Positions 1 through 5,324 of a stretch of DNA of 5,383 nucleotides are shown here, in pieces. The DNA comes from CAZVKN01 sp964627035 (GTDB lineage: Bacteria; Electryoneota; AABM5-125-24; Hatepunaeales; Hatepunaeaceae), in NCBI GenBank assembly GCA_964627035.1, contig CAZVKN010000065.1, forward strand, positions 1 through 5,383. The letters are read 5' to 3'. How positions within the stretch are numbered: the first letter of the stretch is position 1; each line of letters begins with the position of its first letter. The notes under the pieces are model-generated. The model did not search any database and was not told the origin of the DNA. It worked only from the letters and a program-made list of their open reading frames with translations. The position numbers and the translations under genes were made by a program.

Positions 1-84
1 TGAAGATAATATAATAAATATTATGCGACTTTACAAGATTGACATGACACTAGTTATTATCCACATGCCTTCCGTATTTATGAT

Positions 85-915
85 GTGTCGGAACATGATA
101 ATCCGGAAATTATTTCATTTTTTTATAATGATTGGTTAAGGAGTGCAACCGGTATAGCGGTCTCAGATGGTTTTGCTTATATCTCAACTCTTCAGAGAGT
201 TTGCGTTGTTGATGCTTCAGATTCTCAAAATCCAAGGATGCTGGGAGATACAGCAATACGCGGACTTGGAACCGACATAGAAGCAAACGGTGATATCCTG
301 TACGTCAGCGACAGACCGTTAGATAATCAGTACAATCCCACTATCTGGACTTACGACATCTCCGACCGCGCTAGACCACAACGATTGGCAGCCTATTCAA
401 GCGTAAACCTTGGTGAGGTTTATGACATCGAATACGCTAACGGTTACCTGTTAGTAGCAGGAGGAAGCAAAGGAGTGCGTGTGCTGAATGTTATGGATCC
501 TGAGTATCCTCATGAAGTTGGGTACTTCGAGCCATATGAGCCGATTGTCTCAGTTGCGAATGTCGGGCACAGTGCTGTCACCGTCGGTAGATGGGAGGTT
601 GGTGTCTATGACTATTCCAGATCATTGGCGATCCCACAGGAAAATCATCCCGTAGAATCCCATTCCTTCTCAGCGCATCCAAACCCGTTCAACTCTGAAT
701 TGACAATATCCTTTAGCATCGTAGCACCCCAGAATGTGTCAATATCTCTCCACGATCTGAACGGTCGGTTAATTTCAACTCTGACCGATAAGCAAATGCA
801 GTCCGGTTCACATAAAATCAGCTATGACGCAGCTCATCTGCCGACAGGGTTGTATTTTATCAGATATTCCTCACATGAACACAGTTCAACTCACCGAATT
901 ATCTGCATGAAGTAA
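85..915 (+). CDS. LVIVD-repeat secreted protein with C-terminal T9SS type A sorting domain, 5' end damaged or incomplete
   Basis: This is probably an extracellular or outer-surface protein exported by Sec and then by the type IX secretion system; its ligand or role is unknown. LVIVD-like beta-propeller repeats are visible at about residues 23-54 (GIAVSDGFAYIS...VCVVDASDSQNP), 63-104 (ILYVS...IWTYDISDRARP) and 112-149 (YLLVAGGSKGVRVLNVMDPEYP). A degenerate unit follows at about 152-184. Residues 194-276 are a classical sorting domain: HPNPFNSELTISF, then LHDLNGRLISTL, then LPTGLYFIRY and a basic end. The 276-residue form uses GTG at 85, which has no Shine-Dalgarno sequence and no signal peptide behind it. 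The frame stays open and repeat-like upstream to nt 43 (HAFRIYDVS just before the GTG), then hits TGA at 40-42, with further stops at 1 and 7. The true N-terminus is therefore missing through a frameshift, rearrangement or assembly error. The domain assignment is firm; the start is not. Confidence 0.8.
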   Translation: MSEHDNPEIISFFYNDWLRSATGIAVSDGFAYISTLQRVCVVDASDSQNPRMLGDTAIRGLGTDIEANGDILYVSDRPLDNQYNPTIWTYDISDRARPQRLAAYSSVNLGEVYDIEYANGYLLVAGGSKGVRVLNVMDPEYPHEVGYFEPYEPIVSVANVGHSAVTVGRWEVGVYDYSRSLAIPQENHPVESHSFSAHPNPFNSELTISFSIVAPQNVSISLHDLNGRLISTLTDKQMQSGSHKISYDAAHLPTGLYFIRYSSHEHSSTHRIICMK

Positions 916-934
916 TGTGGCACTTACCACCGAT

Positions 935-963
935 TTGTAATTGTGAAGAAAAACGATTAGATT
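935..963 (+). promoter_or_regulatory. Weak sigma70-like promoter candidate upstream of the DUF1353 gene
   Basis: TTGTAA (935-940) and TAGATT (958-963) are separated by exactly 17 nt. Each hexamer matches the sigma70 consensus at four of six positions. It lies in the 139-nt gap after the T9SS protein and about 90 nt before the DUF1353 start. In AT-rich DNA such matches arise by chance, so this is only a candidate. Confidence 0.22.
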
Positions 964-1054
964 CCATGGGTAGTGTCGCATCAGCAAATCAGCTATAGTA
1001 ACCGAAAGATTCATTGGACATGCACTTCGATTAAAGATAAGCGGGGATAGAACG

Positions 1055-1561
1055 ATGAGAATGCCGATTCTTAAGCCGATACCGATCAAAACAAAGGGAT
1101 TACCTCTGTTTAAGAGGATCTGGCGGTGGATAACCTCTATCAGGGAGTGGGAAGTAATTGAAGACTGGAAGTATGAATTGGATGATAGCCTAATCATTAT
1201 AATCCCACAAGGTTTCATATTTGATGGAGCTTCCATACCGAGACTTTTATGGGGGATATTAGCTCCGGTCGGATCATTGCTAATTCCCGGTCTGATTCAC
1301 GATTATGACTATCGATATAACTACTTGTGGGCAGTTGACTCGGAAGGAACATGCTTCAAACACAAAGAAGGTGCCGGTCAATCTTATTGGGACAGGATGT
1401 TCAAAGAGATTGGGAAGGATGTCAATGGAATGAAAGTCCTCGATATCCTTGCTTGGTTCGCATTGACAATAGGTGGTAGATTTGCCTGGAACTCAAATCG
1501 CAAACGAATTGAACCTGAACTAAAACCGAAATGCGAGGAATATGAGGTGATTGAGCATTAA
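1055..1561 (+). CDS. DUF1353 family protein (phage-associated, function unknown)
   Basis: A 168-residue protein carrying the DUF1353 signature: GFIFDGASIPRLLW at residues 53-66, P71 and G73, then HDYDYRY at 82-88, and a helix with WDRMFKEIG at 112-120. DUF1353 proteins are common in tailed phages and prophages and also occur as stray bacterial genes. No biochemical role is established that I can rely on. The conserved Asp (58), His (82) and Asp (83) could form a catalytic or metal site, but that is inference. The protein has no signal peptide; the hydrophobic stretch at 129-140 is short and probably buried. GGGGA at 1043-1047 lies 7 nt before ATG 1055 and supports this start, although ATG 1061 is also possible. 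The basic N-terminus (residues 1-30) and acidic C-terminal tail (152-168) lie outside the core. No other phage gene is visible nearby, so it is probably a stand-alone or relic cargo gene. Confidence 0.82.
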   Translation: MRMPILKPIPIKTKGLPLFKRIWRWITSIREWEVIEDWKYELDDSLIIIIPQGFIFDGASIPRLLWGILAPVGSLLIPGLIHDYDYRYNYLWAVDSEGTCFKHKEGAGQSYWDRMFKEIGKDVNGMKVLDILAWFALTIGGRFAWNSNRKRIEPELKPKCEEYEVIEH

Positions 1562-1683
1562 TAAAAGATCATTCGCTGAACCACACAACAAGAAAGAGAT
1601 TTTGCAGTCGTGGTTGAGACAAACCCTACTACAGTATGACAATGTAACTCATCTACTAATGCCCTCAAAAAAAACATATAAGC

Positions 1684-2931
1684 ATGAATGAAAGCATAGT
1701 TAGTATCCTGAAATATCTCGAAGAATACCCGCTTTTACTGGAGATGACGAAGATCATCTCGGTACTGTTGTTAAGCTGGATATCGTTTTTCATAGTCAGG
1801 AAATATCTGATAAACGGATTAAAAAAACTGTTCGCGAAAACCAAAACCGGCATTGATGATGCTCTCTTTGAGACCGGGATTTTTCAGCGAATCGCATGGA
1901 TTCTGCCTCTGATCATCCTCTACAATTTCTCTGACCTGTTCGGAGCATTCTCAGGTATATTACAGCGAATTCTGATTGCTCTGATAATACTGATCTGCTT
2001 ACTTGTTGTGGGCAGATTGTTAACGGCTTTGCAGGAAATCGTGTTCCGCAAAGATCCTGATAAGCAGTTTCAGGTCAAAAGCAGCATTCAGATTACCCGT
2101 ATTATCCTCTACGTTGTCGGGGGTGTGGTTTTCATCGCTGCTCTGCTCGGTCAATCCCCGTTGGTTCTGCTGTCCGGGATAGGAGCACTCACAGCGGTCC
2201 TGCTGCTGATTTTCAGAGATACCATTCTTTCATTTGTGGCGAGTCTGCAAATATCAACCTATGATCTGATTAAGGTCGGTGACTGGATTGAAGTTCCAAA
2301 ATACAGTGCTGACGGTTCGGTGCTCGATATTGCCCTGCATACGATCAAAGTTCAGAACTGGGACAAAACCATCACCGTTATTCCAACACATAAGCTGATA
2401 GAAGAATCTTTCAAAAACTGGCGTGGAATGACGGAAAGCGGTGGAAGGCGAATCAAGCGGTCAATCAATATAGACATGACCTCGATTGAATTCTGTACCG
2501 AAGAGATGCTGGAACGTTTTCGCAAAATGGTACTGATAAAGGATTATATTGATAAGCGGCAACTTGAAATTGACAATTATAATCAAAAGCACGACATTGA
2601 CAATTCCGAAAGAATTAACGGCAGGTGGATGACAAACGTGGGTGTATTCAGAGCCTACTTACGGCAGTATCTGAGTAACCATCCGAAGATCCATCGTGAT
2701 TTGACCTTTCTGATCCGCCAGCTCGCACCCGGTGCGACCGGTTTACCGATAGAAATCTATGTGTTCTCAAACGATATTACCTGGATAAACTATGAGTCAA
2801 TTCAGTCCGACATCTTTGACCATATCATTGCTGCTCTGTCAAGGTTCAACCTCAGGATCTATCAGCAGCCTTCAGGGCACGACCTGAGCAGTGTAGCCAG
2901 GCTTCTTCCAGACCGAATTCTCAGCGGATGA
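1684..2931 (+). CDS. ybdG: YbdG-type miniconductance mechanosensitive channel (MscS superfamily)
   Basis: An inner-membrane channel that opens under membrane tension and helps protect cells from hypo-osmotic shock. It resembles E. coli YbdG (MscM-type) closely, and the length of 415 residues is the same as I recall for that protein. Hydrophobic helices lie at about 18-40, 68-86, 92-117 and 136-157. The pore helix follows (about 158-192: GQSPLVLLSGIGALTAVLLL, then FRDTILSFVASLQIS). The MscS beta domain is next, with KVGDWIEVPKYSADGSVLDI at 197-216, VQNWDKTITVIPTHKLI at 223-239 and SFKNWRGM at 242-249. The YbdG-type cytoplasmic part continues with GGRRIKRSI (253-261), MTNVGVFRAYL (316-326), RQLAPGATGLPIEIY (345-359) and ESIQSDIFDHI (371-381). 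No Shine-Dalgarno sequence precedes ATG 1684; the leader is A-rich, and a second ATG follows at 1688 out of frame. The last five residues (RILSG) and the stop fall inside a dispersed repeat module. Confidence 0.95.
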   Translation: MNESIVSILKYLEEYPLLLEMTKIISVLLLSWISFFIVRKYLINGLKKLFAKTKTGIDDALFETGIFQRIAWILPLIILYNFSDLFGAFSGILQRILIALIILICLLVVGRLLTALQEIVFRKDPDKQFQVKSSIQITRIILYVVGGVVFIAALLGQSPLVLLSGIGALTAVLLLIFRDTILSFVASLQISTYDLIKVGDWIEVPKYSADGSVLDIALHTIKVQNWDKTITVIPTHKLIEESFKNWRGMTESGGRRIKRSINIDMTSIEFCTEEMLERFRKMVLIKDYIDKRQLEIDNYNQKHDIDNSERINGRWMTNVGVFRAYLRQYLSNHPKIHRDLTFLIRQLAPGATGLPIEIYVFSNDITWINYESIQSDIFDHIIAALSRFNLRIYQQPSGHDLSSVARLLPDRILSG

Positions 2932-2938
2932 AGCAGAT
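2916..2938 (+). repeat. ARCRGAT nonamer module, copy 1 (overlaps the ybdG stop codon)
   Basis: AATTCTCAGCGGATGAAGC followed by AGAT. It consists of the leader ATTCTC and two units of a 9-nt periodic motif, AGCGGAT-ga and AGCAGAT-tt. The same leader and units recur at 4759-4783 and 5290-5321. The TGA stop of the channel gene (2929-2931) lies inside the first unit, so the repeat supplies the C-terminal codons. It is followed directly by the octamer hairpin. Confidence 0.6.
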
Positions 2939-2943
2939 TTCTC

Positions 2944-3013
2944 ACCACCAAGACACCAAGTCACCAAGAAGAATATCAAGCCTGCTTTCTTGGTGTCTTC
3001 GTGCCTTGGTGGT
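2944..3013. repeat. Long imperfect hairpin built of CACCAAG octamers; possible bidirectional terminator
   Basis: Arm 2944-2970 and arm 2987-3013 are inverted repeats matching at 24 of 27 positions around a 16-nt loop. Each arm is an array of three 8-nt units of the form NCACCAAG/NCACGAAG. The hairpin lies between the stop of the plus-strand channel gene and the stop of the minus-strand sorting-domain relic. It could end transcription from both sides. On the plus strand it is followed by T-rich TTAATCTTTCTC, but not by a clean U tract. Octamer arrays of this sort are widespread in unrelated bacterial genomes as intergenic repeats (general recollection). The hairpin is plain in the sequence; the terminator role is inferred. 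Confidence 0.72.
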
Positions 3014-3022
3014 TAATCTTTC

Positions 3023-3151
3023 TCACTTCACCAGAATCACCTTCTGCGAAATTTGATGAGCTGTCGAATTCAGCTTGATGAAATACAGCCCACTCGGAAT
3101 CCCATCAGCATTCCATACAACTTTGCTCATACCCATAGTTTGTAATCTTGG
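3023..3151 (-). pseudogene. Relic of a T9SS type A sorting domain (C-terminal tail of a lost secreted protein)
   Basis: Reading the minus strand from 3151 to the TGA at 3025-3023 gives PRLQTMGMSKVVWNADG, then IPSGLYFIKLNS, then QKVILVK and stop. This is the last part of a T9SS type A sorting domain. It compares directly with LPTGLYFIRY and the end of the first gene in this window. Upstream in frame it is cut by TGA at 3154-3152, and no propeller, signal peptide or PNPF motif remains. An ATG at 3130 or 3136 could nominally start a 35- or 37-residue ORF, but a sorting tail has no meaning without a cargo. It lies just downstream of the minus-strand nuclease-like gene, in the same direction. It is best read as the 3' scar of a gene whose body was replaced or deleted. 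Confidence 0.8.
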
Positions 3152-3176
3152 TCAGTTTAGTGTCAGAATCAGTCTA

Positions 3177-4535
3177 TTATACTTCTGCCTCAGTTTTAGA
3201 TTCCTCGTCTTTAGGAAGCGGAGGCGGTTTCTTCGTCGGACGGTTGATCGGCTGCATTAAACCGTAAAATTTTTCAAGATCATCCAGAACTCCTTCTAAC
3301 TCCTTTGCACTACCTTTCCCTCTTGTTCCTTGAAGGCAAGTTTCAAGCTCAAGGTAAAAATGCTTAGGCAGGACATTCTTACCAATCTGTGCACCATTTC
3401 TTCCGTAAAGGAGGGGTGTTATCTCATCTACATCAAGGTTTTTAATCATTTCACTTGTGATCAATCCCCTTTTTTTCCAATCCACCTTGACCCGAAGACT
3501 CAAAGGCACTTTCTCCAATTTCTTCAATTCACGGATTATCCATTTCAACCTTGTGTCACGATAACCTTTTTCCGGGGCATCTATCTTATGGGATAGTTGA
3601 ATTTCTTTCTTTCCAAGATCAAGACGTAAATGAATTCCTCCAATAACGGGAAAAATTAACTCACCAGTAAGAATACACCTGTTATCAATGGTTTTCTTAC
3701 ATTTTTCTTTAATAAATCCTTCAGGGTCATTTCTGAACTTCCCTGGAATCTTTACCTTGACTTTCTCGCCAATTTTCGCCCCCATCTTCAGACTTGCGAC
3801 GCGTAAGAACGCCAACCAATGTTTAACAACATCCTTCAGGTGAGTTGAGTTGACATTTAGAGTATTTGCTTTGACATCTTTCAGAGCTTGATGCCAGTGG
3901 TCACCAAGTGTTGGTGGGGCAATAATCCTTGATTTAACATCGGCAAGATATTGATCTAACTCTTCAAGCATCCATTTTTGATCCACATCTTCAATCCCAC
4001 CTTTTTTACCACAGAGGAGTCTAATTTCTGAATGAATAGATTCCCATGAGAAGTGTTTAACTTTCACCCTTTGAATCTTACGATTGTATCCGTAAGGAGG
4101 ATCACCATTGGGTTTGGTAATCTCATTGCTGATTGTGATCAGTGTATCAAAATTCAGCAAATTAGCCCACTTCAGATAATTAGCAACCTGCTTCTCGTCT
4201 ATTGGATTATTTCCAACTTTAACTTCGACAAGAGCAGTCCAGACCTTCTTCCCATAAATTCTGCGAATGATACCATCAGGACGTGCGAGGTCATTATCCT
4301 CTGGAAAGTCTGGAAGAAAACTCACCTCTGTGAAGCACTGCACATTCTTTCCTTTTCCACCGGGACCACCTGCCTTTTTAATGATCGTTCCACCGAACTC
4401 CACCACTGCTCTCACCATGGCAAGTAAAGCAGCTGTCGCCCGCATCTCAGCTTCCCTTTTCTTAATGCCTACGGTGGGAAACAACCTCACTTGATGATGC
4501 TTTGCTTCTTTCTCGTCAAACTTATACGGGGGCAT
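3177..4535 (-). CDS. Putative PD-(D/E)XK nuclease-fold protein, 452 residues, function unknown
   Basis: The N-terminal half has the pattern of a PD-(D/E)XK nuclease core. There is a helix with Glu46 (MRATAALLAMVRAVVEFG, 31-48), a strand with FTEVSF (68-73) and RPDGII with Asp87 (85-90). ALVEVKVG with Glu104 and Lys106 (101-108) follows, then Q116VANY120, a QxxxY motif as in RecB/Cas4-like nucleases, and FDTLITISNEI (129-139). The set D87, E104, K106, Q116 and Y120 looks intact, so metal-dependent DNA cleavage is plausible but inferred. Residues from about 200 to 452 are lysine-rich and I do not recognise them; the end is a proline/charged tail (from about 430). Proteins with a similar front half are, as I recall, annotated in actinobacteria as hypothetical or 'stress response protein'. 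AGGAGAA lies 7 nt before ATG 4535 and fixes the start. No methyltransferase, helicase or toxin partner is next to it, so a complete restriction or defence system is not shown. It may be a lone gene acquired by transfer. Confidence 0.75.
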   Translation of the reverse strand: MPPYKFDEKEAKHHQVRLFPTVGIKKREAEMRATAALLAMVRAVVEFGGTIIKKAGGPGGKGKNVQCFTEVSFLPDFPEDNDLARPDGIIRRIYGKKVWTALVEVKVGNNPIDEKQVANYLKWANLLNFDTLITISNEITKPNGDPPYGYNRKIQRVKVKHFSWESIHSEIRLLCGKKGGIEDVDQKWMLEELDQYLADVKSRIIAPPTLGDHWHQALKDVKANTLNVNSTHLKDVVKHWLAFLRVASLKMGAKIGEKVKVKIPGKFRNDPEGFIKEKCKKTIDNRCILTGELIFPVIGGIHLRLDLGKKEIQLSHKIDAPEKGYRDTRLKWIIRELKKLEKVPLSLRVKVDWKKRGLITSEMIKNLDVDEITPLLYGRNGAQIGKNVLPKHFYLELETCLQGTRGKGSAKELEGVLDDLEKFYGLMQPINRPTKKPPPLPKDEESKTEAEV

Positions 4536-4540
4536 AAATT

Positions 4541-4547
4541 TTCTCCT
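4541..4547 (-). promoter_or_regulatory. Shine-Dalgarno sequence of the nuclease-like gene
   Basis: On the minus strand AGGAGAA occupies 4547-4541, with the AGGAG core 7 nt before the ATG at 4535-4533. This is the best ribosome binding site in the window and supports the long N-terminus over internal Met31. Confidence 0.8.
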
Positions 4548-4758
4548 AATTAATATCTAAATATTCACTGCTTTCTTCCGGTGGAAGTTGGTTACAAGAA
4601 TCTATTTGGTTTTGACCCCACCAACCTCACAGCCACAACATCCAGAAACCCAACTGCTTCAGTCATTCAAATTACGTAACACAAGCGTCGATGTCAACCT
4701 ATCAACACAACCGTCAGGAAACAACTGCGTCACAAGTGAGTAGAATATGATAGAGAAA

Positions 4759-4783
4759 TATTCTCAGCAGATGAAGCGAATTT
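4759..4783 (+). repeat. ARCRGAT nonamer module, copy 2
   Basis: TATTCTCAGCAGATGAAGCG continuing AATTT. The leader ATTCTC and the units AGCAGAT-ga and AGCGAAT-tt match copy 1 at 2916-2938 with small changes. A second short piece of the same nonamer, AGCGGAT-tg-AACGGAT-ta, lies at 4817-4834, directly before the first three-way-junction repeat. Confidence 0.6.
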
Positions 4784-4812
4784 AGTAATTGTGTAATTTA
4801 GTAATTGAGTGA
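4781..4812 (+). repeat. 16-nt tandem repeat, two units
   Basis: TTTAGTAATTGTGTAA (4781-4796) is followed without a gap by TTTAGTAATTGAGTGA (4797-4812), identical at 14 of 16 positions. It separates the ATTCTC-led module from the second nonamer piece. No coding or protein-binding role is apparent; replication slippage explains it simply. Confidence 0.6.
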
Positions 4813-4834
4813 TTCCAGCGGATTGAACGGATTA

Positions 4835-4893
4835 GTTTAGAGTTCAACCTTCAGGTTGGGAAAAGACACGCTGAAGCGTGAACTCTGAACTTC
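4835..4893. repeat. Three-way-junction (cloverleaf-like) repeat, copy A
   Basis: A 59-nt element with three perfect stems. The outer stem is AGAGTT (4839-4844) with AACTCT (4881-4886). Hairpin 1 is CAACC (4845-4849) and GGTTG (4854-4858) around TTCA. Hairpin 2 is CACGC (4867-4871) and GCGTG (4876-4880) around TGAA. The two tetraloops are complementary to each other. A second copy begins 490 nt downstream with 55 of 59 identical positions and no gaps. It is a REP/BIME-like dispersed palindromic repeat by structure; whether a transposase mobilises it cannot be seen here. Confidence 0.75.
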
Positions 4894-4902
4894 AATCCGA
4901 AT

Positions 4903-4916
4903 GGACAGGAATGTCC
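4903..4916. repeat. Small perfect palindrome GGACA-GGAA-TGTCC
   Basis: A 5-bp stem with a 4-nt loop lies 9 nt after three-way-junction copy A, within AATGGACAGGAATGTCC. It adds another unit to the chain of hairpins. It occurs once in this window, so its repeat status is a guess from general familiarity with similar intergenic palindromes. Confidence 0.4.
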
Positions 4917-4927
4917 CTTCTCCCCAT

Positions 4928-4959
4928 ACTGGATTCCGGGTCAAGCCCGGAATGACAGT
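4928..4959. repeat. Intergenic palindrome ATTCCGGG-TCAAG-CCCGGAAT
   Basis: ATTCCGGG (4933-4940) and CCCGGAAT (4946-4953) form a perfect 8-bp stem around a 5-nt loop. ACTG (4928-4931) and CAGT (4956-4959) extend it beyond a small internal loop. The phrase TGGATTCCGGGTCAAG followed by CCCGGAATGACA belongs to a repeat type found between genes in many bacterial phyla (established but general knowledge). It has no poly-T tract on either side, so it is not an obvious terminator. Confidence 0.6.
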
Positions 4960-5046
4960 GTACACTCTTAATCGCACTTAGTAATAATAGGGATGTATAT
5001 AGACCTGACTTTCCACATCTATTTTGTAAGTGCTATTCATGGTGTT

Positions 5047-5075
5047 AATATACGACATTTTGTATCAAAAGTCAA
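5047..5075 (-). promoter_or_regulatory. Sigma70-like promoter directed toward the nuclease-like gene
   Basis: On the minus strand TTGACT (5075-5070) and TATATT (5052-5047) are separated by exactly 17 nt. Each hexamer matches the consensus at five of six positions, the best promoter match I found. The predicted start is around 5040, where an ATG opens a 20-codon reading frame ending at 4978. The promoter lies about 500 nt upstream of the nuclease-like gene and could feed it through the repeat array. The -35 box sits inside an inverted-repeat arm (5068-5079 pairing with 5001-5012), which might be an operator. True FCB promoters can differ from this consensus, so confidence is moderate. Confidence 0.38.
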
Positions 5076-5108
5076 GTCTCACATTCGGTTGCGGAGGGGC
5101 TATGTTTT

Positions 5109-5194
5109 TTCGTCACTTCGTCACATAATTGCCTGAATCCCTTTGTGGTATTGCGTTTCATGTGGTGACGAAGATGTGACGAAGTGTGACGGAA
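5109..5194. repeat. Inverted arrays of the octamer GTGACGAA
   Basis: Two exact tandem copies of TTCGTCAC lie at 5109-5116 and 5117-5124. Their reverse complement GTGACGAA recurs at 5165-5172 and 5176-5183, with GTGACGGAA at 5186-5194. The outer part, 5111-5126 against 5174-5191, gives a 16-bp stem with a 2-nt bulge and a 47-nt loop; the extra copy at 5165 allows an alternative pairing. The architecture parallels the CACCAAG hairpin at 2944-3013. Function is unknown. Confidence 0.65.
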
Positions 5195-5214
5195 CGTGTA
5201 TGGGGGAAAGTATT

Positions 5215-5242
5215 CAAGTTTGCAAGTTAGCAAGTTTACAAG
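5215..5242 (+). repeat. Octamer tandem repeat CAAGTTNN, three and a half units
   Basis: CAAGTTTG (5215-5222), CAAGTTAG (5223-5230), CAAGTTTA (5231-5238) and CAAG (5239-5242) follow head to tail. It is the third octamer-periodic element in the window. The 8-nt period does not fit codons, so a coding role is unlikely. Confidence 0.6.
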
Positions 5243-5287
5243 AAAGAAATGTGTGTGGTTGTTGGTCTGTGTGGGAATGATGGGGGA

Positions 5288-5323
5288 GAAATTCTCAGCA
5301 GATTCAACGGATGAAGCAGATAT
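5288..5323 (+). repeat. ARCRGAT nonamer module, copy 3 (fullest)
   Basis: After GAAATTCTC the 9-nt motif runs three times: AGCAGAT-tc, AACGGAT-ga and AGCAGAT-at. Copies 1 and 2 carry the same leader but fewer units. It ends 1 nt before the second three-way-junction repeat, just as the nonamer piece at 4817-4834 abuts the first. Confidence 0.62.
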
Positions 5324-5324
5324 T

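Noticed and set aside
40..42. TGA read through as a sense codon at the start of the T9SS gene
   Set aside because: Further stops (TAA at 7-9) lie upstream in the same frame, and TGA is used as a normal stop by the channel gene at 2929-2931.
886..1236. 116-codon minus-strand reading frame over the start of the DUF1353 gene
   Set aside because: It overlaps a gene with a clear family signature and shows no recognisable motif; it is a shadow frame.
1579..1615. Inverted repeat AACCAC/GTGGTT after the DUF1353 gene as terminator
   Set aside because: Only 6 bp with a 25-nt loop and no T tract; likely chance.
1610..1640. Promoter TTGAGA/TATGAC upstream of the channel gene
   Set aside because: The spacing is about 15 nt and the -10 match is poor; not supported well enough.
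3075..3260. 61-codon plus-strand frame across the relic and the end of the nuclease-like gene
   Set aside because: It is antisense to the T9SS tail, whose minus-strand reading is clearly the meaningful one.
3330..4494. Plus-strand reading frames opposite the nuclease-like gene (3330-3596, 4053-4427, 4267-4494)
   Set aside because: All lie antisense to a long frame with motif support and a strong ribosome binding site; their compositions look random.
4554..4676. Short plus-strand open frame in the intergenic region (contains NLFGFDPTNL)
   Set aside because: No start with a ribosome binding site, no family resemblance, and too short to support.
4835..4893. tRNA gene suggested by the cloverleaf-like fold
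   Set aside because: It has no acceptor stem of proper length, no anticodon arm or T-loop sequence, and is only 59 nt; the fold is a three-way junction of short hairpins.
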